Below are positions 12,480 through 25,151 of a DNA stretch of 54,983 nt, in pieces; the stretch's first letter is position 1; each line of letters begins with the position of its first letter. Both the position numbers and the translations under genes were made by a program. Origin of the DNA: Oehlia diaphana (taxonomy: Eukaryota > Glomeromycota > Glomeromycetes > Glomerales > Glomeraceae); assembly GCA_003833135.1 (NCBI GenBank), contig QZLH01000315.1, forward strand, positions 25,648 to 80,630, given 5' to 3'. The notes beneath the pieces were generated by a model. It ran no database searches. It was not told the origin of the DNA and saw only the letters and a list, made by a program, of their open reading frames with translations.

Positions 12480-14200
12480 CTACTTCTCTTTTCTATTTCT
12501 TTGACGATTTTTTGTAATCATTTGTTTAAAAAAAAAATTATTATTGTTATTTTGATAATTATAATTTTGATAATATTTTTAATGATTATGCTTGCATAAA
12601 TATATTAATAATAGGACAGGAGTTTATTACGTAAATACTGCGCCACCAAAATTGATATATACTTTAAACATTATTTTATGATTATGATAATTACAACTTT
12701 TATCTTTTCTTTTCCAAAGCAAGAAAAAAAAAATAAAATAATTTTTCATATAAGTTTATATTATCAAGTTATTTAATATTCACTATTTGCTATAAATAAT
12801 ATCTAAAATGGAATATAATGATAGCGAAACATCTAAATCTGAGAGTAGCTCTTTTAAAATATGTGTAGAGAGTTAACTGTAAATGCAACATTGTATAAGT
12901 TACAATTTATAATATGTTTCTCAATTAATAATCAGGGTGTCTTTTTATGGATTTTTTTTAAGTGAGTCATTCTTGTGATTAAATATCGATATCCCGGATG
13001 GAATCAAAACAAAACTATCATCAGATATATTAATACAAGATATATAGTATCAGGAAATAAATCAACACTAACCATAGTAAAAGCCTGCAAAATTTATCTT
13101 GTACTTTAATGCTGCAAAAATCCTGAATGTCAAATTGAACATTAGTTTTTTTAGGCTCTGAAACCATTTTTTTATTTTCTCAAAAAACATTCATTCATAT
13201 TATTCATACTAAGATTGTGTAATGTCGTGAGCTTCAATAATTTTTCATCAACATAATATATTTAGTTATAGAGAAAATAATACAACAGATTTATAAAATA
13301 TAAAAAAAAAAAAAAATAATAGATTTGCAGCTCAAAAGTGAGTATAATCACCAGATGATGTTAGACAAAGATATAAAAAGATGGAGAAAATAGATAATAA
13401 GTTTGATATAACTTCCATTCTAATAGTTATTAGTATAATTATGGAGTTTATAAGAAAAATTCGTGAGTTAACTTTTTTATGCAACCAGTCCAACCATCAT
13501 TACCCATTGCAAAACCACGTTTTGGATGGATTAATCCATTTTTACATTTTTGATAAAAATATTCTAAGATTTTTTTATGATAACGCTGAATTAATACTGA
13601 TTCTGGATGAGGAATCAATTATACTCTTTCCTTTATTATTACTAGTTAAAAAATTGCACTGCTACTGTAACATTATTACTTTCTCAACAGGTAAAATCAG
13701 AAAGTAAAGGGCATCAGTTAAAGCCATATTGGAAGGGAGTGATCACAGAGCATGAGATAGATGTAAATATATAAAATCTTGTGCATAACTTACTAGACTA
13801 AACCTACTTACTATTATAGGAATTCAAAAAGAAGAAACAAGAAAATAAAGAAAACGTTGGTAATACCAGAAATGGTTTACGAAAGAATTAATATTTGGAA
13901 ATTAGTATAAAAATAACTAAATTTATAATTACTGAATAGGTTGTTAACAAAAAAAAAAGACAATTTCACAATCTTTTTAAACAATAAAAAATTTTTAAAC
14001 AGGCTCTTATTGATTATTTCTTTTCTAAGTAATTGGTCTTGTTATTTGTATATTAGATTTTATTAAGCAATGTTTATTAAATTTAATAAAATGTAAATGA
14101 ATTATAGTTTAAAGTAATAAAATAGTAGTTTTATTCTAAATTATTTAAGAAATAATAAAAATAGTTTACTAATATTAGTCTATTGTAAAAGTAATTATAA
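12480..14200. other. Intergenic, nothing recognised
   Basis: AT-rich with short unrelated open frames. The longest, 13381-13707 (+, 108 codons), has no recognisable motif, no clear splice context and hydrophobic low-complexity composition. It might be one more eroded mobile-element piece. Confidence 0.4.
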
Positions 14201-14207
14201 AATAGTT

Positions 14208-15720
14208 TTATTCTATTTTTTTTTCTAAGATAAAATGATGACTTTTCGTCAAAGGTCCACCAGGAGGAGAATATTTTGCCAATTGATAAACATTATAATT
14301 CTCTTCATAATACTTGATGAACTGAGTGAAGTTTATAGGTGGTAAATTAATATTGTTAGTTCTATATTGTGATGCACAGATCCCATGCAAATTTGAAATT
14401 TTAGATGGTTCAGTACCAGTACACACTGCAAATATTAATGTCTTATTAGTTTCCACAATGTAAGATATGATTCGAAGTAATACAACTGTCCAATAAGGTG
14501 AGAGCTGAAAATCATCAATTTGCAAAATTAAGACTAAATGGGCATCTTCATCCAGTTTCATCTTTTTACGAATTAATTTAATAATTTCCTTATAGTTCAT
14601 AGTTTCAGATATCAATTCTTTACACTTTTCAATACTTGATCTAGTCCACACTTTTGCAAAAAAATATATTGCAATTAACATGATAAGAACATTTTCTGCT
14701 TTGTTGGAATCTTCGAGGATTTGAGGGTATATTTTAGTTTCAGGATTCCGTTCTTGTTCTTCTCCAAGAAAATTTAAAATCTCTTTCATGCTAATAAAAA
14801 TATGTTTGAAGGTTACTTTCAACTTTTTTACATATGTTTGAATCCGTTCATCTTTAGTGATAAAGTTCTTGATTTCAAATCCTATACGAGTCTTTCCAAC
14901 ACCACTACCACCAGAAAGAGTAATACCCTGATAATCTTGAGTCCGCTTTGTTCCATATACAAAGAAGATATTTACGCAAATCTGATCACAAATACGCTTT
15001 TGTATGTCAGGATGAGGGACAAAGGGAATGAATAAAACAGGTGGTTTGTCAGCTGAAATGTGTTTTCTAAGCTTCAGCAATGAATCAAAAGAAATTTTAT
15101 TTCTCTTTGAATTTTGTGTTTCTAAAACAAAAGATATTAGAAATTAGGAAATTGTTTAGTAATAACAGGAATATTGAAAAAAATTACCTGGCTCAGGAAA
15201 TGAGAATGAATGTGAACGTTTTCCTGCATATAATAAAAATAATTAGTTATATAGCAGTACTTATTGTATTGATAAATTTAAAAAAGAGAATGTGTTATAG
15301 CAAGAGATTATAAAATTTATCAAGAAAATTTGTCAAAAACTAAGAAAAAGAATCTCAATAAATGTGTTATTTCTATGATTCTTCAAACTGATCCACCTAC
15401 CAAGACATATTTGTTCTTCTACAAAAATGTGAATGTAAAAAAGAAAAAAAATATGATTAGTGAGCATTTCATATTATTGGTGAATCATGACAAAACAGAA
15501 CTAATATATTCAATATACCATCGCCTAAAAACTTTTTAAGATGTTCAATTTTAACACTATCAGAGTCATATTTTAGTGATTCTTCTATGTTAGGTACCTG
15601 GTCGGAGAAATGGATAGCATAAGCCGTTAATCTACAATATTCATTAGTTGTTATTAAATTCAATGAGTGGAGGCGGGCAATTTCTTCACAGATAGTAACG
15701 AAAGCCGAATTTAAAGACAT
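14208..15720 (-). CDS. Crinkler-like P-loop NTPase, short paralogue
   Basis: CDS is complement(join(14208..15121, 15188..15223, 15401..15418, 15519..15720)), 389 residues, all introns phase 1 with gt/ag ends. It includes an 18-nt micro-exon at 15401-15418. Start is the ATG at 15720 (MSLNSAFV). Walker A GGSGVGKTR is at about residues 156-164, Walker B LQIDDFQ at about 285-291, followed by a VCTGTEPSK strand. It is a clear paralogue of the + strand copy at 4753-7415: same exon phases, same small GKR exon, most NTPase residues shared. It stops (ILEKKIE) well before the C-terminal part present in the other copy, so it is either truncated or a separate short form. The family resembles crinkler/RHS-type NTPases, which are thought to act as host- or competitor-directed effectors; that role is inference only. 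Confidence 0.7.
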
Positions 15721-16100
15721 ATTATTGGTATTTGAGAAAAATTTTTTTTTTTTATCTATACTCGTGTATATATATATAATTGCTAATTACATGATGTGAC
15801 CAATTATGACTCACTATTAAGTCTTAATTTTATAAGTTTCTCATAAGTTTATATGACGTGCTTTGACATGCAAGTTATGATCGCAAATAATTATTACAAG
15901 GTTTAGAATATTTTAAAGGTTATACATGTTTCAAACATCATAAATTTCCCATTACTATAATAAATGAGTTAATTTACGTTAATTTATTCACTTTGTATAT
16001 AAATTTGACTCCAATTTTTCTTTATGCATATTGATATTATGATATAATAATATTTTGGTGCTTTTTTACTCTAAGTTTCATCAAATCTATTAGTTGCTGC

Positions 16101-16595
16101 TAGGGATGGCACGTGATTTAAAACATGATGTTTTAAAACAATTTAAATCAGTTTTTTATTGTTTTAAAACGTTTTTTATTTGTTTTAATACATTGATCGG
16201 CATGATATTGCGTAATTCTCGTGGTCCGTAAGCACTTTGAAAAAGTTACGTATAACACCTCGTCAAAAGTGTTGTTATTGATTTAATTGATCGATTAAAA
16301 GATCATTTGATGAAATATAAGAAGATTTAAAATTAATATATATTATATAATTTTTTTTTTTAAGAGTTAGCGCACATTTTATTTAACGAATAATAGAGGA
16401 TCACTAGTATCAATAAGCTATTACAAAATATAATTCCCAACAAAGTCGGTCTGGCTATACTCTAAATATATTATATGATAAAGTGCTTAAATTTTTATTG
16501 GAAATATGTGGTAAAATGCTTAATGTTTTAAAACATGTTTTAAACATGTTTTAAACCGCCAAAATTGTTTTAAAACATGTTTTTTGCCATCCCTA
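16101..16595. mobile_element. MITE-like element with TAGGGATGGCA ends
   Basis: Starts tagggatggca and ends tgccatcccta, an 11-bp perfect terminal inverted repeat 495 bases apart. Just inside both ends lie gttttaaaac / aaaacatgtttt palindromes. There is no coding frame, so it is non-autonomous. The ends and size recall hAT-type MITEs, but I see no convincing 8-bp target duplication. Confidence 0.6.
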
Positions 16596-16599
16596 ATAT

Positions 16600-18726
16600 A
16601 TGGAAATACGATAATTTATATTAAAAGAAATGAAATCAACTATCATACAATTCTATAATATGAATATACTTAAACGTTAATGAATCTGAAATGAAATTGA
16701 GATTGCGCCCATTCCTATATTGAATTCAGTTACATAGACATTATACAGTAAGTAGTAACTTCAAATGTAATCAATTTCTAATATTATTAGGACAACATTA
16801 AATGTAATTACAGAACATAAATAAAAGAACAAGTCACCATCAAATTAAGTTAAAGATTTCACTTTCCAAACAGGAAGATTACTAAAAATATCTTATATTA
16901 TTAGTTATGAAAAATAAGAGAACGGTAATTAACGATGTTACATAAACTCTGCAGAATTAATAATGTACTCTGTAAAAAATTTTATCCGTAATTTTATAGG
17001 GGTAACCATTCTTCATGCAATTATAAATATCATTGAAAATTTAACAAATTATAGAAAAGTCTGATTATCGAATCAGATGGACAATGGCCTTAATTCCTAT
17101 AAAAAAAGAATGTCCAGAAATTGTCATCGAAAATGTCAAGAAAAAATCACCGGGTGTCCGGAAAATGTTTCAATATTTCGGACGCCGAGACATTGTGAAT
17201 TTTCGGAAAATGTCCAGAAAATGTTGCCCGGCGTCGAGATATTGGACATTTTTCATTTTCCGTATAACTAATTGTGAATTTAATATACTCTGATAAATAA
17301 AATGATTTTTTCTTATTGAGAATACTATGATTTTAGTGTTTTATATGTATAATACTCTCATTTTCGCATTTCATGTACTAAGCCATAAACACCATTTTGA
17401 AGTTTAGGCGACTACATCGCTTTATAACACTTCATGAAACCACCGGATAATAGAAATAACCGCAAAAGTAACATTCGGAATACAAAATTTCAAGTGGTTG
17501 GATGTAAGAAAAATACGTTGTACTTCAAGATATCCAACAGCATGATTAAATTCTAGGAAAGGAACTCCATTAGCAAGAATGCTTACTTGGTAACTTTTTT
17601 CCATGTAAAGCCTGAATTTAATAAAAGATATATTCATGGAAAATGGAGAATTTTTCCAAGTTTGTAAAATAAATTTTATATAATTATTTTAATAAATTTT
17701 TCATAAAAAGTTCATAACAAGTACTAAATTAAAATATTTTAATATTTTTGAAAAAGTGATTTGAATCATCATTTAAATTATACTGTAATCATTAAATTAG
17801 CTATCACACTTAATAAAATAATCCAAACGACAAAAAATAAATAATAATTTAAATACTTAAAAATCATAATTAATCAGAAAATAAATTTTCACAAAATAAT
17901 AAATAATAAATTCGATCATCTAAATCTATAGGAAAAAAAAATAAGAAAAAAAGAAAATATTAGTATTACGATCCGTTTCTATAATATTAGTATTGATTTA
18001 ATAAAAAAATAAATACTAATTATTCTATGATAGGAGCCACGGTTAACCACTCCAATCTCGCGTACCACTCACGTGTATTACGCGATATTCATGATATAGT
18101 GATTTCAAAAATCATTTTTCTTTTGATATTAAAGTTTCAAACAAACTTTCAAAGCTTTTTATATATAAAGTTTCGATTATTTGAAACTTTCATAATTTTT
18201 TTTAGCACTATAGTAAAGTTTCGAACTTTCGAAACTTATTTTTAGAAACTTTTTTATACATGAAGTTTCGAATTGAATAATGGAAATTGTTGTCTTGTGA
18301 AATTGTTACTTTGTAAATTCGTTTCTACGTCGTATACGTTATTAACTTTACTATACAGAATTCGGGAAAAAAAGTTAAAAAAGGTGGGTAAAATCTCAAA
18401 ACTTTTTATTTTTACTTTTTTTTAAAGGAAGCATTGACTGACCAACGTTTCTTTATTTTTTTCGTAGGTTTCTTCTAATTTCATACGGAATCATAAGCGA
18501 GACACTATGGAAAACTGAAAAAAAAGAAGATATAAAACTAATTAATAAGAAAATCACCTCCAAGAATTGAACTTGGACACAGATATTGTGGAACCAACGG
18601 TGATGGATAATTGTTGAGTTAATAAGTTATTAAGGAAAGAACTCAACAAAGGAATAAAATAAAGGGTATCACATGTGAAGAATGAAATCACATGAGATAG
18701 ATCAAATGATCAAGAAAGGGTAAATT
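16600..18726. other. Repeat-bearing intergenic region
   Basis: No gene is supported. It holds a GC-richer patch with repeated gtccggaaaatg-like words (17110-17265) and a cluster of aaagtttc / gaaacttt words in both orientations (18130-18275). The rest is plain AT-rich DNA up to the assembly gap. Confidence 0.5.
17110..17265. repeat. CGGAAAATGTCC-word repeat patch
   Basis: Variants of (t)cggaaaatgtcc / gtccagaaaatg recur at least five times within 150 bases, with ccgggtgtccgg and cccggcgtcg in between. Two overlapping 64-69 codon open frames here are by-products. Comparable words occur at 1228-1335 and 45590-45720, so this may be a dispersed family. Confidence 0.5.
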
Positions 18727-19694
18727 NNNNNNNNNNNNNNNNNNNNNNNNNNNNNNNNNNNNNNNNNNNNNNNNNNNNNNNNNNNNNNNNNNNNNNNNNN
18801 NNNNNNNNNNNNNNNNNNNNNNNNNNNNNNNNNNNNNNNNNNNNNNNNNNNNNNNNNNNNNNNNNNNNNNNNNNNNNNNNNNNNNNNNNNNNNNNNNNNN
18901 NNNNNNNNNNNNNNNNNNNNNNNNNNNNNNNNNNNNNNNNNNNNNNNNNNNNNNNNNNNNNNNNNNNNNNNNNNNNNNNNNNNNNNNNNNNNNNNNNNNN
19001 NNNNNNNNNNNNNNNNNNNNNNNNNNNNNNNNNNNNNNNNNNNNNNNNNNNNNNNNNNNNNNNNNNNNNNNNNNNNNNNNNNNNNNNNNNNNNNNNNNNN
19101 NNNNNNNNNNNNNNNNNNNNNNNNNNNNNNNNNNNNNNNNNNNNNNNNNNNNNNNNNNNNNNNNNNNNNNNNNNNNNNNNNNNNNNNNNNNNNNNNNNNN
19201 NNNNNNNNNNNNNNNNNNNNNNNNNNNNNNNNNNNNNNNNNNNNNNNNNNNNNNNNNNNNNNNNNNNNNNNNNNNNNNNNNNNNNNNNNNNNNNNNNNNN
19301 NNNNNNNNNNNNNNNNNNNNNNNNNNNNNNNNNNNNNNNNNNNNNNNNNNNNNNNNNNNNNNNNNNNNNNNNNNNNNNNNNNNNNNNNNNNNNNNNNNNN
19401 NNNNNNNNNNNNNNNNNNNNNNNNNNNNNNNNNNNNNNNNNNNNNNNNNNNNNNNNNNNNNNNNNNNNNNNNNNNNNNNNNNNNNNNNNNNNNNNNNNNN
19501 NNNNNNNNNNNNNNNNNNNNNNNNNNNNNNNNNNNNNNNNNNNNNNNNNNNNNNNNNNNNNNNNNNNNNNNNNNNNNNNNNNNNNNNNNNNNNNNNNNNN
19601 NNNNNNNNNNNNNNNNNNNNNNNNNNNNNNNNNNNNNNNNNNNNNNNNNNNNNNNNNNNNNNNNNNNNNNNNNNNNNNNNNNNNNNNNNNNNNN
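18727..19694. other. Assembly gap, 968 N
   Basis: Unbroken run of N. An apparent 498-codon minus-strand frame spans it only because N hides stops; its readable part (19695-20184) is a leucine/serine-rich translation of purine-rich DNA. Confidence 0.99.
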
Positions 19695-21990
19695 CCATTT
19701 TACGTTTGTAAAAAGAAAGTGAAGATAAAAGAAATAATATTATAGAATTAGTCAATTCATAAAGAAAATCAAGAAAATAAAAAAGAGAATTAAGAAATAA
19801 AAGAAGAATTGACATAACAGGAGAATATTGTAATAATAATGAAAGATTTGAAATAAGAAAATGTTTAAAAAGAGAGAGATTTGATAGTAGATTTGATGGA
19901 TGAAATTGTTGGAGGAGAAGAGAGAGATTTGAGAGAGAGAGGTTCAAGGAAAGGAAAAAGAATATTTTAATGATAGATTTTATCAAAACAAGGAATAAAA
20001 CGAGTGTATAGTTAAGTAGATTTGTAGATATTAATAAAAGAGCAAAAAGAATGTATAGGTAAGTTATGAATAACGGCAAGTATTGGAAGGTAGATGGCCC
20101 AGATTGGAGATGATAATGATAGCATTTGTCAATGGGAATATTATTAAAAGGAGTATTGAAGTTTGGGCACATTTGGTATGACATTTTGAATTATAAAAGT
20201 TTAAAAATTTGATTTTGTAATAATATTAAAAAAAAAGTTATAATAATATTTGAAAAAAATATGATTTTGTTATGATATTTGTAAAAAATATAAATTTGTA
20301 AAAGATTTTGAACTTTCTCAAGAATAATATTTGTAAAAAATATAAATTTGTAAGATTCTGAACTTTTTCAAGAAAAAATTTAAGGGTATATATATATTTT
20401 TAAAAACCTTTTGAATACATAGTGACTAATAGTAACATTAAAAAAAAATATAGATCATGTATGAGTCACATCTATTATATCAATTAATTTATAGTTATTT
20501 AACCTAAAACTAGTAATATGAGTTAGCTTAATGATGACTAATGTATAATTGTGGATTATAATGCATAGTCAATATGATTTATTCCCTTATTGGAATTTAC
20601 TGTACAATAACACTATCAAACCAGTAGTGATTTCTTAATTTAAAATAAAAAATTCTTTTTGATTATAGTATTTGGAATAACATGGAAAACGCAATTACAT
20701 GTTTCTTATCTTAACTGGAATAGACGCATGTGTTACCATTGATTGGCGATAAGCGAAAAATAAAATATAGGCCAAATTAAAAGGTTTTACACTGTACTGC
20801 CTCTCCCGGCGTATCCGTAGCGACCAATTCACAACAAAAACAATTGGTAAAATATCAGTTTTTATTAATGAGTCATAGGACACTATCCATGAGATCGATG
20901 AAAATCTAGATCTCTAATTGTGGCTTATCAACATTTATCTAAAATTCGTCCAACAAAATTTGGTACATATTTAAATACCTAAACTCAGAAATACCCATGA
21001 AGTCATTGATTTATGCGATAGTATATTTTGTATATACATTGACTCATTACAGCATTAAGCACTGCGCCTTTGATATCATAGTTACCGACCAATCTATCTA
21101 TTGTCATCGTGTCGCGTAACATTTTAAGGAATTTCATGTGCGATTGTGTATTAAACATATACAATTTAAATAGTTATCTTTTATACAGGATAAAATATTT
21201 TTTATATAATAAAAAAAATAATAATAACAAAATGGAGTGCCTATCGTTGAGTGCTTAGAATAAATTTTATATTACATCGTTACGTAATTCACAGATGTTT
21301 ATTGTTTAATATTAAGTCGAAGCAACCGCTACCTAAAATAAAACAGCCGATCATGATATATCTGCAAACGCGAAAATCAAGAGTTAGAAACAAAGTTCAA
21401 AAAAAGTAATAACACAGATAAAACATTTCAGATATAACGTTAAACCTAGCGGGTAGGGAATTTTCCTCGAATTTAGTTTGTATCCGGGATGGCGAAAGTA
21501 CTCGAAATAGCGAAGAGTAGCTTGACATTTTGATTATATGTCATGTGTATATATATTAAATGGTTGTTGAATAATTACTACGAGCTGTGAGTTACAATTA
21601 TGAAAAAAAACTAACGTCACAAGTGTCGGTGTGGTCCAAAAATCTTCGCCCAGAAATTTCAAGGAATTCTTCTGATTAAATAATTTTTATTTTTATGACG
21701 CAGAAGATACAAAGTTGCAGTACAAATTATAAGGACAAAATATACATTAAGCCGAGAATAATTCTAACACTAACAACCAAATCGCGACCCTAAGGAGACG
21801 ATGATCCTTGACCTTGAAGAAGCGAGATACGAGAGGGATCCAAGATCACTCCGGGACTCACCCGCCAAGGGGATAAATTATTCACACTATAATACGTACA
21901 GTACATAAAAATATTATCTAATAAAGTAACTATTTTCTATAAAATTATAATTAAAAGTATGACAAACATCTATATTATCAAACCAAATAT
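19695..21990. other. Intergenic, purine-rich then AT-rich
   Basis: 19700-20050 is strongly A/G-rich on the plus strand. 20200-20400 has repeated aatatttgtaaaaaatataaattt words. From 21640 to 21880 a less AT-rich stretch precedes the LINE fragment and may be its 3' flank. No gene is supported. Confidence 0.4.
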
Positions 21991-22009
21991 TATCTTTATG
22001 AGATACCAC

Positions 22010-22910
22010 CAATGCGGCCATAGGGGATTAAAGGAGTAGGAGGATGACTCTGTGTAATACGCGTGTGTCTTTGACGAGTAACTTCATTCGAAGCGCCATG
22101 AGTGGTACGGTCTCTTTGTCGTCATTTGTAAAACTTCTTTTTAACTTTTGTAATGTTTTAAAGATTTTTCCCATTCCTTAAAGAGTTTACTACGTTGATT
22201 CCAAATACTAGAATTAACATCGTCCATGATGCCATTCATGAATTCTAAGCGTTGTTTCTTCTTAGGAATATAATTATCAAAAATGATTGTGAGATCAGCA
22301 GGGATCAAATGGTGAATTATAAGGTAAAAAGGATGATTTTTTGGTAAAATATCTCAAAAATCTTTGTCAAAAAATCTTGAACTGCGGGTAGTATCCACTA
22401 ATCCGTAATATTGACGCCTACCGCGTCTTCAATGATATTAATTAAAGTGATTTCGTGGTGGCTCAGTATATCTATGATGTTTTCTTTATGAGTTATACAT
22501 AGGCCGACGTGTTCATTAGTATCTTTTTCGATGTTGCAATTAATGCATGGAATATTTCCTGAGGGATATAAGCGCGGGTAATTTCTTTGTTGGATATCCG
22601 CAGTGGGATATAAAGTTACATTTTTTAGCGTCTGTATGAGAGTCTAAGGGATTAGAGTTGATCCATCATGTGAAGGTCCAATCAATGTCTCCGTTGATGA
22701 TTTGTTCTTTGATAGGTGATAAAGAGGAATTATTAATCAAAGAATTAAAGATTTGAGGGTTAATGACATTGTTTGACCATTTTCTAACGTTACGATCAAT
22801 AACGTATATGTCGTTCCATTTGGTGAGTCCTAGAATAATATGATGTAAGAAACGGTGGTTAATTATGATGTGATCTTTGATATATGATCCCGCGTTCGCT
22901 AATTCATCTG
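22010..22910 (-). pseudogene. LINE retroelement 3' end, decayed
   Basis: The minus strand reads a broken C-terminal region of a non-LTR retrotransposon polyprotein: DELANAGSYIKDH near 22908, then HHIILGLTKWNDIYVIDRN. In another frame it reads IPCINC followed by NEHVGLC and H (about 22547-22490), a cysteine/histidine cluster typical of LINE ORF2 C-termini, followed by HHEITLINIIEDAV. Stops and frameshifts (for example a TGA near 22674) show it is inactive. No reverse transcriptase core is present, so it is truncated upstream, as usual for LINE copies. Family assignment is by motif order and is moderate in certainty. Confidence 0.55.
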
Positions 22911-23094
22911 TTTAAATTTTTTTTTTATGCATATCACGTGTTAGGCACGTGATTATTTCAATGTGTAATGTTGTATATTAATTACTCAAACAACAAAATA
23001 CTTATACAATAAAAAAGTTGTGAATTACAAATTTTGATATTATGTTGCGTGTATATCGTAGTATTACATCAATTCCATTTTTTGTTTTCTTTTC

Positions 23095-23405
23095 ATGTCT
23101 CCTCTAGGAGATTCCTCCTTCCTCCTTTGGCAAACGAGTAGCAGCAAAGAGATTGGATCGTACGCAACAACCTTTGATTTGGGAGTGGCCCTTCGGGATA
23201 TATTTTATTTGAACGTTACAAACTGCGAAAGAATTTCTTTTGTTACATTATGGTAAGTTGTTCCCAACAACTTACATATCTATGATAATTGTCTTTCTAT
23301 AGTTCCATCACGCCGTACGTAGGAGGAAATAACGGATGGAGTTTTCTTTTCGTCCGGCTTGTCCATGTAAGCCCAGATACGTGCGTACTGTGGTTGCCCG
23401 GATAG
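23095..23405 (+). CDS. Possible two-exon small gene, unknown
   Basis: Exons 23095-23252 and 23303-23405 join across a 50-base intron (gtaagttg...ttctatag) to an 86-residue open frame, MSPLGDSSFLLW to VLWLPG. The frame is continuous across the junction in phase 2. I do not recognise the product. The second exon recurs at about 25190-25305 with a 10-base insertion (tcggtccgcc) that changes its end. The region is repetitive, so this may be part of a mobile element rather than a host gene. Confidence 0.3.
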
Positions 23406-24620
23406 CATTAATTTCTCATTATTTTCCTAATTTTTTTTATTAATTTTCATTTTTTTTTTTCTTTTCTTATTTCATTCTTATTTTCATTATTTTTTATTTG
23501 TTATTTTTTTTTATTTTTTGTTAATTTTCTCATTTTGTTTCTTTTATTTCATTTTCATTGTTTATTTTTATTATCTTTTCGATATATGTGTGTATATATA
23601 TATATTTTGATATATTTTTGTTACTTTTTACTATTTTATAAACAAAAATCGAAAAATAGAATAGATTAGCTTACCAAGGGAACGTACGGAGGAATTATGG
23701 AGTCATTATGGAGAAACTGGCTTTCCTGGAGGAGGGTTAGTCTATGCACCTGACTCTTATCATAGAATAATTAGTATTTTTTTTTTTTATTAAATCAATA
23801 CAAACTAGTCTTCATTATTTTATAGTATCTCCCATGTTCTTGAAATTAGGATGAACATGAGATGCGCAGTAATATGAACAAGAAAGTTAGAATCAAGCAA
23901 TACAAAGTGACGATGTTTAATATCACTCAATTTGACAAATCTATGAAGAGAAATTCGCGATAGTAAATATAAGGGATTGGAATCGATTAAATCGAAAATT
24001 GAAACCCAAGAATCGATTTAAGAATCGATTAATCGTTTCTCAGTAATTTTACAAGTGATGCAACGCTTTTGATGATCTCGGCGGCACAAAATTGTAGGTG
24101 GATTTTAACTAATATACTAAAATAATCTTTAAATAATTTCATTTTTAAACTGAATAAAAGACCTGAAAATTTATTAGCTAAAGTAATTATTATATAAAAA
24201 GTCAAAATTTGCTATCATTATAATAAAAAATATATGTATAAATATGCAGTAGACATTTTTGGCCCGCATTATAGAATTATATTTAATTCTGGCCAAAAGA
24301 TGATCCAGTCGAAATTATCAATAAATAAAAAAATTTTTTTTAATCAATTAATCATTAGACAAAATTAACAATTGTCTATTTGTCCAATATCTAATTATTA
24401 TTGGTCAAAAAGCCATCACAATTGTTGTATTTTTTCGTTAATTCTGAGATTTTTTTTTTCATTGTGGCGAATGTGGCGTGGTCATAGAAACAGCAAGATT
24501 ATTTTTGCTGTGCCAAAATATTAAAAAATGGATTCAATTTTTAGATTCAATTAATCAATTCTATTAGATACGATTCAATTTTTGATTAAATAGATTTTGG
24601 TCGATCGATTCCAATCCCTA
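23263..24620. repeat. Duplicated segment, copy A
   Basis: Matches 25152-26503 over nearly its whole length with scattered substitutions and indels, including a long T-rich tract and the terminal cgattccaatcccta. The match stops exactly at that cccta in both copies. It contains a candidate exon (about 23674-23766) reading RERTEELWSHYGETGFPGG. Confidence 0.85.
23972..24620. mobile_element. Inverted-repeat element AGGGATTGGAATCGAT
   Basis: Left end agggattggaatcgat and right end atcgattccaatccct are perfect 16-base inverted repeats about 650 bases apart. Both ends are followed inward by further aatcgatt words. No coding frame is seen, so it is probably a MITE. In the second duplicate (25152-26503) the left terminus is deleted while the right terminus is kept. 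Confidence 0.65.
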
Positions 24621-24649
24621 GTCCAGGTTTCTGGATTCTGCGGGTTCCG

Positions 24650-25150
24650 TTTAGAGATGATCATGGTTCAGTGAACCGCGGTTTGAACTGAGTCAACTCG
24701 ACTCATAGTTCAGTTCACTCGTACCCTGAACTGAACCGCTGAACCACAGTTCAGTTCAAGTTGACTCAGTTCGAACTGAACTGAACTGAACTGAGAATTG
24801 TATTTAATGATTATGTAATATCACTATCTCTTTAAAAGGTAAATCATTAAAATTAATTATAATTTAACAGCAATTAATATTTAAAAATTTTTACGTTTAT
24901 ATATAAAATTAAAAATTTTCACATTTGTATACAAAATTAAAATTCTTGCTAATAAAAATAAAGAATTGAAAAATTTATATAATCAGCAAGACTTAAATTA
25001 TAAATTTTAGTTTATTATACGATCCAATAACATGAATATTCAATAGTGTCTTGTTAAAATTGCTCAAATTAAACCTTTAAAATGAACTGGTTCAGTTCAG
25101 TTCACTGAACTGAACTTTTGAACTGAACCATGGCTCAGTTCACTCAAGAT
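24650..25150. repeat. GGTTCAGTTCA-rich fold-back element
   Basis: Both ends consist of overlapping gttcagttcac / gaactgaac words in opposite orientations (24665-24795 and 25090-25145), so the ends can pair with each other. The middle is AT-rich and non-coding. The right end runs into the single N at 25151, so the true boundary is unknown. Confidence 0.55.
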
Positions 25151-25151
25151 N
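25151..25151. other. Single-N assembly join
   Basis: One N, with sequence to its right restarting in the middle of the segment already seen at 23263. This looks like a contig join of unknown gap size. Confidence 0.9.

Noticed and set aside
13381..13707. 108-codon + strand frame as a gene
   Set aside because: No recognisable domain, no splice or paralogue support, hydrophobic low-complexity content; left as intergenic.
18540..18620. tRNA-like segment (caagaattgaacttggac)
   Set aside because: Resembles a reversed T-arm/acceptor region, but no matching anticodon arm or acceptor stem could be laid out.
18688..20184. 498-codon minus-strand open frame
   Set aside because: Two thirds is the N gap; the readable part is a Leu/Ser/Phe-rich translation opposite a purine-rich tract, where stops are rare by composition. 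No motif is seen.
23253..23302. Hairpin gtaagttgttcccaacaactta as a terminator or RNA gene
   Set aside because: It coincides with the start of a candidate 50-base intron, and terminator hairpins of this kind are not expected in fungal nuclear genes.
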